A stretch of DNA of 28,334 nucleotides from Clostridia bacterium. GTDB lineage: Bacteria > Bacillota > Clostridia > Oscillospirales > Acutalibacteraceae. The stretch covers positions 1-28,334 of the forward strand of contig JAFYQN010000160.1 in assembly GCA_017559885.1 (NCBI GenBank), written 5' to 3'. This document shows, in pieces, positions 22,907 through 28,334 of this stretch (its first letter is position 1; the number at the start of each line of letters is the position of its first letter). Under the pieces are notes generated by a model. It was given only the letters and a program-made list of their open reading frames with translations. It did no database searches and was not told where the DNA came from. A program made the translations under genes and the position numbers.

Positions 22907-24270
22907 TTTACACCCTGTGGGGTATCTTCAAGAATAATACCCATCTCTTTAAGTTGGTCGCGAATTTGGTCGGCTGTCTTAAAATCACGCGCCTTACGAG
23001 CTTCGGTACGTTTAGCGATAAGTTCTTCAATCTCGCTGTCAAGCGCTTCGGTTTTACGGTTGTAAACAAGACCCAAAACACCTGTAAGTTCGTCAAACAC
23101 ATTAGCGCAAGCGGTAAGAGTATCTTTTCCTGCGCCATTTGCGATTGTTGTGTTGATATCGCGAACAAGCGTAAACACTGCCGCTAATGCGTCGGCTGTG
23201 TTAAGGTCGTCATCCATAGCGGTAATAAATTCTTGTTTGCGTTCTTCTATAAACGCAGGAATTTCGCCGCCGTCTGCCGCCGATTGTAAAGCAAAATCAA
23301 TATTGTTACGGCAGGTATAAAGACGCTCAAGCGCGTTTTTGCCCTGTTCGATAATATCTATAGAATAGTTAATAGGTCCGCGATACTGTGAAGAAATCAT
23401 CAAATAACGAATTGGTTCGTAACCATATTTTTCGGCAACGTCGCGAACTGTAAAGAAGTTGCCCAAAGATTTTGACATCTTATGATTGTCAACGTTGATA
23501 AAGCCGTTGTGCATCCAATAATGAGCAAAATCGCAACCGTTTGCGCACTCGCTTTGCGCGATTTCGTTTTCATGATGGGGGAAGATAAGGTCAAGACCGC
23601 CACAATGGATATCGATTGTTTTGCCAAGATATTTTTCTGCCATTGCAGAACATTCGATATGCCAACCCGGTCTACCGTCGCCCCATGGAGACTCCCAGTA
23701 TGGTTCGCCTGGTTTTGCACCTTTCCAAAGGCAGAAGTCCATTGGATCTTCTTTTATATCATCGGTAGCAATACGCGCACCTGCCTCAAGGTCTTCGAGT
23801 GGTTGGTGCGAAAGTTTGCCGTATTCGTTAAACTTTTTAGAACGGAAATAAACATCGCCGCCTGCGGTGTACGCGTAACCTTTTTCTACAAGTTCAGAAA
23901 TAATTCTTTGGATTTCGTCAATGTTTTCGGTAGCGCGAGGATGTGTTGTTGCTTCACGAACGTTAAGTCCCTTTGCATCTACCCAAAACTCTTTGATAAA
24001 TCGCTCTGCAACTTCAGGTACAGTGATACCTTCTTCGTTTGCCTTTTTGATAAGTTTGTCGTCAATGTCGGTAAAGTTTTGAACAAAGTTTACCTTGTAA
24101 CCGCGCCATTCAAGATAACGGCGCAATACGTCAAACACACAAAGAGGACGAGCGTTACCGATGTGAATATAGTTATACACTGTAGGTCCGCAAGCGTATA
24201 TTTTTACTTCACCCGGTGTAATGGGGATAAGTTCATCTTTTGTGCGTGTAAGGGTGTTAAAAATTTTCAT
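22891..24270 (-). CDS. cysS: Cysteinyl-tRNA synthetase
   Basis: A 459-residue class I aminoacyl-tRNA synthetase that charges tRNA-Cys. Visible hallmarks are the zinc/cysteine-binding KIYACGPTVYNY (Cys27), the HIGH motif as HIGN (36-39), WHIECSAMAEKYLG and FPHHENEIAQSE with zinc ligands, and the KMSKS loop in NHKMSKSLGNFF. The C-terminal region ends IRDQLKEMGIILEDTPQGVKW, the usual finish. GGAG upstream of the ATG overlaps the cysE stop. The cysE-cysS pairing is frequent in Bacillota; no T-box leader is present, as only eight bases separate the genes. Confidence 0.98.
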   Translation of the reverse strand: MKIFNTLTRTKDELIPITPGEVKIYACGPTVYNYIHIGNARPLCVFDVLRRYLEWRGYKVNFVQNFTDIDDKLIKKANEEGITVPEVAERFIKEFWVDAKGLNVREATTHPRATENIDEIQRIISELVEKGYAYTAGGDVYFRSKKFNEYGKLSHQPLEDLEAGARIATDDIKEDPMDFCLWKGAKPGEPYWESPWGDGRPGWHIECSAMAEKYLGKTIDIHCGGLDLIFPHHENEIAQSECANGCDFAHYWMHNGFINVDNHKMSKSLGNFFTVRDVAEKYGYEPIRYLMISSQYRGPINYSIDIIEQGKNALERLYTCRNNIDFALQSAADGGEIPAFIEERKQEFITAMDDDLNTADALAAVFTLVRDINTTIANGAGKDTLTACANVFDELTGVLGLVYNRKTEALDSEIEELIAKRTEARKARDFKTADQIRDQLKEMGIILEDTPQGVKWTRA

Positions 24271-24278
24271 TTGTGTGT

Positions 24279-24908
24279 TTACTCCTTTAGTTGCTTTTCT
24301 AATTCTTTAAGTTTTTTGTTTATGTTGTCAAGTTCAAGTTGAACAGGGTCAGGTATATGAATTTGGTCAAGAGGTTTCACATCCACCTTTTTACCGTTTT
24401 GACGCACAACGCGCGCCGGTACACCCACAACGGTGGAGTTTGGTGGAACATCTTTAAGCACGACTGCGCCTGCCGCAACACGTGAATCATCGCCGATTGT
24501 GATAGGACCCAAAACCTTTGAACCCGCGCTTATCATAACACGGTTGCCTATGGTTGGGTGACGTTTACCAACGTCCTTACCCGTACCGCCCAAGGTTACA
24601 CCCTGATAAATAAGTACGTCGTCACCAATTTCGGTAGTCTCGCCAATTACTATACCCGTACCGTGGTCATTAACAAGTCGTCTGCCTATTGTAGCACCGG
24701 GATGAATTTCTATTCCCGTTTTGCGCGCCGCCTTTTGAGAAATATATCTTGCTCTGAAACTGTGACCTTTTAGATAATGCTTGTGCGCGCGACGGTACAT
24801 TCTAATGGCTTTAAGACCGGGATACAGCAGAAAAATCTCAAGCGAAGATTTTGCTGCAGGGTCTCGGTCTTTTATGGCCTGTATATCTTCTTTTAATAAA
24901 TCAAACAA
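24279..24908 (-). CDS. cysE: Serine O-acetyltransferase (EpsC type)
   Basis: A 209-residue left-handed beta-helix acyltransferase that makes O-acetylserine, the first step of cysteine synthesis. The N-terminal helical region starts FDLLKEDIQAIKDRDPAAKSS. Hexapeptide repeats follow, with IHPGATIGRRLVNDHGTGIVIGET (DHGTG at 81-85), IYQGVTLGGTGKDVGKRHP and KVLGPITIG. The start is TTG at 24906-24908, with GGAG nine bases upstream; there is no suitable ATG. It lies 48 bases after pgsA; a short imperfect hairpin (about 24934-24956) occupies that spacer. Immediately followed by cysS. Confidence 0.95.
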   Translation of the reverse strand: MFDLLKEDIQAIKDRDPAAKSSLEIFLLYPGLKAIRMYRRAHKHYLKGHSFRARYISQKAARKTGIEIHPGATIGRRLVNDHGTGIVIGETTEIGDDVLIYQGVTLGGTGKDVGKRHPTIGNRVMISAGSKVLGPITIGDDSRVAAGAVVLKDVPPNSTVVGVPARVVRQNGKKVDVKPLDQIHIPDPVQLELDNINKKLKELEKQLKE

Positions 24909-24956
24909 TTACATCAACTCCAATAAATCGCCCTGCTTCCTTGAAAAAAGAAAGCA

Positions 24957-25547
24957 TTATTTAGATGAATTAATATAACTCTTACATTCGTTGAGATAGA
25001 TGAGTCCTGAGATTACACAAAGAACTGCAGAAATCCAGAAGAGTATCATTATTATTATATCGCAAACACCTTGAATTTGTGTAAGTCCAAAATCTGAAAT
25101 GAGCGTATAGCAAAATAGCGCTGCTACAAGACCTAACATCTGTGACACGGTTTTAAGTTTGCCCCAAATGTTTGCCGCTACAACAAGACCTGAGTTTGCA
25201 GTTACCAGACGGAGTGACGATACCATAAACTCACGGAACAAAACAATAAATACTATGGTTGTCATTTGCCAACCGTAACTGCCACCATTAGCGGAATATA
25301 AAAACATAAAACCAAGATATGCCGCAGTAGTAAGCATTTTGTCGGCAAGCGGGTCTAAAAACTTACCAAAGTCGGTAACAAGATTGTATTTTCTTGCCAT
25401 TTTTCCGTCAATCATATCGGTAAGTGACGCCAATGCAAAAAGCACCAAAGACACAATATAATGATAAGGGAAATCAATAAGCATTGTTGCCATAAAAATT
25501 GGTGTTGCTATCATACGCGCAAGTGTTAATTTGTTTGGTGTGTTCAT
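24957..25547 (-). CDS. pgsA: CDP-diacylglycerol-glycerol-3-phosphate 3-phosphatidyltransferase
   Basis: A 196-residue CDP-alcohol phosphatidyltransferase with several membrane helices. The family signature DxxDGxxARx8Gx3Dx3D is complete: Asp44, Asp47-Gly48, Ala51-Arg52, Gly61, Asp65 and Asp69. The enzyme makes phosphatidylglycerol phosphate, the precursor of phosphatidylglycerol and cardiolipin. AGGAG lies upstream of the ATG, which overlaps the rimO stop by four bases. The rimO-pgsA order is common in Bacillota. Confidence 0.96.
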   Translation of the reverse strand: MNTPNKLTLARMIATPIFMATMLIDFPYHYIVSLVLFALASLTDMIDGKMARKYNLVTDFGKFLDPLADKMLTTAAYLGFMFLYSANGGSYGWQMTTIVFIVLFREFMVSSLRLVTANSGLVVAANIWGKLKTVSQMLGLVAALFCYTLISDFGLTQIQGVCDIIIMILFWISAVLCVISGLIYLNECKSYINSSK

Positions 25548-26866
25548 AGTTGTTCTCCTAACAAGTCATATTCTAATACGTCGTTTATTTGTACATCGAC
25601 AAAGTCGCCTATAAGCAGTTGTTCTTTTGCCATAAAGAAGACCTTGCCGTCAATTTCGGGGGCGTCGGCAGCGCTTCTGCCGTAGTAACATTTAATGTAA
25701 TCGTCCCAACCTTCAATAAGCACTCGTTGTACCGTGCCGATTTTTGCCTCGTTTTTAAGCGACGCTATATCGAGTTGAGTCTCCATTATGTGCTCAGCGC
25801 GATCTTGTTTTACCTGCTCGGCCACTTGGTCGGGCATTTCTGCTGCGACTGTTCCCTCTTCGGCGGAATAGGTAAAACAACCAAGTCGGTCAAACTGCGC
25901 CTCGCGTACAAAGTTGTGAAGTTGTTCATACTGCTCTTCGCTTTCGCCCGGAAAACCTGTGATAAGTGTGGTGCGAAGAGTAACGTCTGGCACCGTTGCT
26001 CTTATCTTTTTAACCAAGGATAAAAGCGACTCTTTATCGCCGCGACGGTTCATTCTTTTTAAAATTTCGCCGTCGGCGTGCTGAATTGGAATATCAAGGT
26101 ATTTTACAAGTTTTGGTTCGCTTGCCATAAGTTGCAACAGGTCGTCACTTATACGTTCGGGGTAGGTGTAAAGTGTTCTTATCCACTCGATACCTTCTAT
26201 TTTACATAGTTCCGAAAGCAACTCGCAAAGTTTGCTCTCGCCGTAAATATCGGCGCCGTAAGCGGTAGTATCCTGCGCTACAACTATAAGTTCGCGAACG
26301 CCGCCTAACGCTAATTCCTTTGCCTCACGAACGCAGTCTTCTATCTTTCGACTACGCATTCTGCCACGAATTTTGGGTATGGCGCAATATGTACAACAGT
26401 TGTCGCAACCATCCGCAACCTTAAGATATGCGGTAAATGGCCATCCACTCAAGATACGCTTGCCGTTTAAGTCAAGGTCTTCTTTTGCGCCGTAACTGTT
26501 TTGGGCATTACCCTCTATTGCGTTTTTTACAATCTCGGCAATGTTACCGTTTGAACCGATACCAACACAAACGTCGGCTTCGGGAATTTCCTCGGTAACG
26601 TCGTCGCGATAGCGCTCGGCAAGACAACCCGTAACAACAATCGCTTTACAGTTGCCGTCTATTTTGTACTGCGCCGCCTCGATTATGTTTTCTATTGCTT
26701 CGCTTTTTGCGTCTTCGATAAAACCGCAGGTATTAATAATAATTGCATCGGCTTCTGCCTCAGGCACACCGATTTCATATCCTGCTTGTTTTAGTGAATA
26801 TAGCATTTGCTCGGCATCGACCTGATTTTTTGGGCAACCAAGCGATACCATACTGATTTTATACAT
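25544..26866 (-). CDS. rimO: Ribosomal protein S12 methylthiotransferase RimO
   Basis: A 440-residue radical-SAM methylthiotransferase that modifies a conserved Asp of ribosomal protein S12. The N-terminal MTTase domain has three Fe-S cysteines (Cys11 in SLGCPKNQVD, Cys47 in NTCGFI, Cys81 in TGCLAERY). The radical-SAM CxxxCxxC is at Cys154, Cys158 and Cys161. The C-terminal TRAM domain ends VDVQINDVLEYDLLGE. The SLGCPKN start is typical of RimO rather than MiaB. The ATG overlaps the recX stop by one base (TAATG). Confidence 0.97.
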   Translation of the reverse strand: MYKISMVSLGCPKNQVDAEQMLYSLKQAGYEIGVPEAEADAIIINTCGFIEDAKSEAIENIIEAAQYKIDGNCKAIVVTGCLAERYRDDVTEEIPEADVCVGIGSNGNIAEIVKNAIEGNAQNSYGAKEDLDLNGKRILSGWPFTAYLKVADGCDNCCTYCAIPKIRGRMRSRKIEDCVREAKELALGGVRELIVVAQDTTAYGADIYGESKLCELLSELCKIEGIEWIRTLYTYPERISDDLLQLMASEPKLVKYLDIPIQHADGEILKRMNRRGDKESLLSLVKKIRATVPDVTLRTTLITGFPGESEEQYEQLHNFVREAQFDRLGCFTYSAEEGTVAAEMPDQVAEQVKQDRAEHIMETQLDIASLKNEAKIGTVQRVLIEGWDDYIKCYYGRSAADAPEIDGKVFFMAKEQLLIGDFVDVQINDVLEYDLLGEQL

Positions 26867-27492
26867 TAGTATTCCTCGTTATATTCAATTTCTTTTGTGT
26901 ATTTTTTTATCGCGTAGCTTACCGCAGAATAGGAAAAACCCTTGCGTATAAGCGCGGCATAAACTTTTTGTATGTTTTCTTTTGTGTCCATTTTTGCGCG
27001 GTACTTTTTGTCGATTACCGCCTTAATTTGAGTGCTTTCTTCAAAATCGGTTTGTTCTAAAACCGATTTTATAACCTCTTTTGGTATGCCTTTATGTAAA
27101 AGTTTGGCATACGCTTCGCGTTTTGATACATTTGCATTGCTCATTTGCTCTGCAAGACGGGTAGCAAACCGACGGTCATCGATAAGACCTAATTCTTTTA
27201 TACGAGCAACTGCCCTTGCCGCGGCGGTGTGAGATACACCGCCTGCAATAATTTTTTCGTAAAGAGTTTTTTCGCTGTAATCTGCTCGGTCTAAAAACCA
27301 TATTCCTCGCGCTTTTGCGCGTATGTAGTCCGATTCGTTAAGATGATGTTTAAGTTGTTGCTCATCTATTTCGTCTTGTTCGCGCAAGCAGATTGAATTC
27401 CAATAATCAAGGTCAAAGTTAAAATACTTTGAGTTATCAAACATAACCTTGACGGTATGTTTTTTATCCCTTTTAATTTCGACAATCTTCAT
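26866..27492 (-). CDS. recX: Regulatory protein RecX
   Basis: A 208-residue, mostly helical protein directly after recA. Repeated three-helix modules are visible (YIRAKARGIWFLDRADYSEKTLYEKI; ARIKELGLIDDRRFATRLAEQ; KEAY-like and IRKGFSYSAVSYAIKKY segments), the RecX layout. RecX modulates RecA filament growth. Its ATG shares one base with the recA stop and its own stop shares one base with the rimO start, so three genes form one continuous coupled unit. Confidence 0.94.
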   Translation of the reverse strand: MKIVEIKRDKKHTVKVMFDNSKYFNFDLDYWNSICLREQDEIDEQQLKHHLNESDYIRAKARGIWFLDRADYSEKTLYEKIIAGGVSHTAAARAVARIKELGLIDDRRFATRLAEQMSNANVSKREAYAKLLHKGIPKEVIKSVLEQTDFEESTQIKAVIDKKYRAKMDTKENIQKVYAALIRKGFSYSAVSYAIKKYTKEIEYNEEY

Positions 27493-28334
27493 TAATCGTC
27501 AACCGCAATATCAATGTTTATCTTTTTGTGTTTGATTTCGGTCTTGGGTTCTGCTTCAACGGGCATAATAACGGGCTCGTCATCGGTAGGAAGTTCTTTT
27601 TTGCCCTTGTTGTTCATTATTTCAGCATAACGAGCGCGAACCTTTTCCTCAACCTCTGCCGCAAATTCAGGATTGTCTTCAAAGAGTTGTTTAACGTTGT
27701 CGCGACCTTGACCGATACGGGTTTCGCCGTAATAGAACCACGCGCCTGAACGCTTGAGCACCTCGAGTTCAAGACCCATATCAACGATTTCGCCAACCTT
27801 TGAAATGCCTTTGCCGTAAATTACGTCAAATTCTGCCTCGCGGAAAGGTGGAGCAACCTTGTTTTTTACAACCTTTGCGCGTGTACGTGAACCGATAATC
27901 TCGCTACCATTTTTAAGGGTTTCAATTTTACGAACGTCGATACGTACGCTTGAATAGAATTTAAGCGCGCGACCGCCTGTGGTGGTTTCGGGGTTGCCGT
28001 ACATAACGCCAATCTTTTCACGCAACTGGTTAATAAAGATTGCGCTACCGTTTGATTTTGAGAGAGCGCCTGTAAGTTTACGCATTGCCTGTGACATAAG
28101 TCTTGCTAACTGACCTACGTGGTTGTCGCCCATTTCACCCTCGATTTCGGCGCGTGTTGTAAGAGCCGCTACCGAGTCAACAACGATAATATCAATAGCA
28201 CCAGAACGTACGAGCGCCTCGGCGATTTCAAGAGCTTGTTCGCCACTATCCGGTTGTGAAACTAAAAGACTGTCGATGTCAACGCCAAGCGCTGCCGCGT
28301 ACACAGGGTCAAGAGCGTGTTCAACGTCGATAAA
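27492..28334 (-). CDS. recA: Recombinase RecA, 5' end missing
   Basis: The C-terminal 280 or so residues of RecA are present; the frame runs off the right edge with no start, so Walker A is outside the window. Visible are IIVVDSVAALTTRAEIEG (Walker B), the DNA-binding loop 1 region MGDNHVGQLARLMSQAMRKL, NQLREKIGVMYGNPETTTGG (loop 2) and GRALKFYSSVR. The acidic C-terminal tail ends IAVDD. RecA drives homologous strand exchange and SOS induction. Followed directly by recX. Confidence 0.98.
   Translation of the reverse strand, partial: FIDVEHALDPVYAAALGVDIDSLLVSQPDSGEQALEIAEALVRSGAIDIIVVDSVAALTTRAEIEGEMGDNHVGQLARLMSQAMRKLTGALSKSNGSAIFINQLREKIGVMYGNPETTTGGRALKFYSSVRIDVRKIETLKNGSEIIGSRTRAKVVKNKVAPPFREAEFDVIYGKGISKVGEIVDMGLELEVLKRSGAWFYYGETRIGQGRDNVKQLFEDNPEFAAEVEEKVRARYAEIMNNKGKKELPTDDEPVIMPVEAEPKTEIKHKKINIDIAVDD

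Noticed and set aside
23482..24342. Long plus-strand frame opposite cysS
   Set aside because: It mirrors the cysteinyl-tRNA synthetase coding strand, with Cys/Phe-rich composition and no recognisable motif.
24909..24956. T-box or riboswitch leader for cysE-cysS
   Set aside because: The spacer is only 48 bases, with one short imperfect hairpin and no T-box sequence.
1..28334. CRISPR array, IS element, prophage or tRNA genes
   Set aside because: No regularly spaced direct repeats, transposase or integrase motifs, or cloverleaf sequences were noticed on either strand.

Overview
The window looks like chromosomal DNA from a low-to-moderate GC Clostridia-type member of the Bacillota, probably a gut Oscillospiraceae/Ruminococcaceae-like lineage. 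The reasons are the mnmE-mnmG-rsmG-ParB/Noc gene order, strong AGGAGG-type ribosome sites, sigma-A-like promoters, a DUF6472 small protein, and recA-recX next to rimO-pgsA. The taxon is inferred from gene content only. No rRNA, tRNA, CRISPR array, transposase or prophage gene was seen, and no gene-free stretch exceeds 300 bases.

Layout. (1) 1-3807, minus strand: a truncated D-Ala-D-Ala carboxypeptidase-like protein, a TPM-domain lipoprotein with its LemA partner, a class I/II aminotransferase, and an Lrp/AsnC regulator. The last four are packed as one transcription unit from a promoter at 3849-3877. (2) 3955-8966, plus strand: mnmE, mnmG, rsmG (tRNA and rRNA modification), a terminator, then a separately promoted ParB/Noc-family gene. 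(3) 9107-18637: a surface-glycan locus made of two divergent operons fired from back-to-back near-consensus promoters at 14746-14827. The minus arm encodes a flippase fused to a GT-C-like glycosyltransferase, a GT4, a GT2 and a DUF2304 protein. The plus arm encodes a LicD-family phosphotransferase, a LicC-like nucleotidyltransferase fused to a PLP aminotransferase-fold domain, and an opine-dehydrogenase-family oxidoreductase. (4) 18676-28334, minus strand: recA (5' end off the window), recX, rimO, pgsA, cysE, cysS, trmN6-like, rsmI, LCP ligase, DUF6472 and plsC-like, nearly all overlapping or closely spaced.

How they may work together. In the glycan locus, GT2 plus DUF2304 probably load a sugar onto a polyprenyl phosphate. 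The GT-C half of the fusion would use that donor outside the membrane, while its flippase half exports the glycan and GT4 extends it inside. The plus operon reads like a route to an unusual nucleotide-activated amino-alkyl phosphate: a PLP step, cytidylylation, N-carboxyalkylation by the opine dehydrogenase, and transfer to the glycan by LicD. The nearby LCP protein could attach a finished glycan to the wall. The amino-alkyl phosphate pathway is the most promising possibly undescribed system here; its chemistry is inference. Housekeeping identities are secure.
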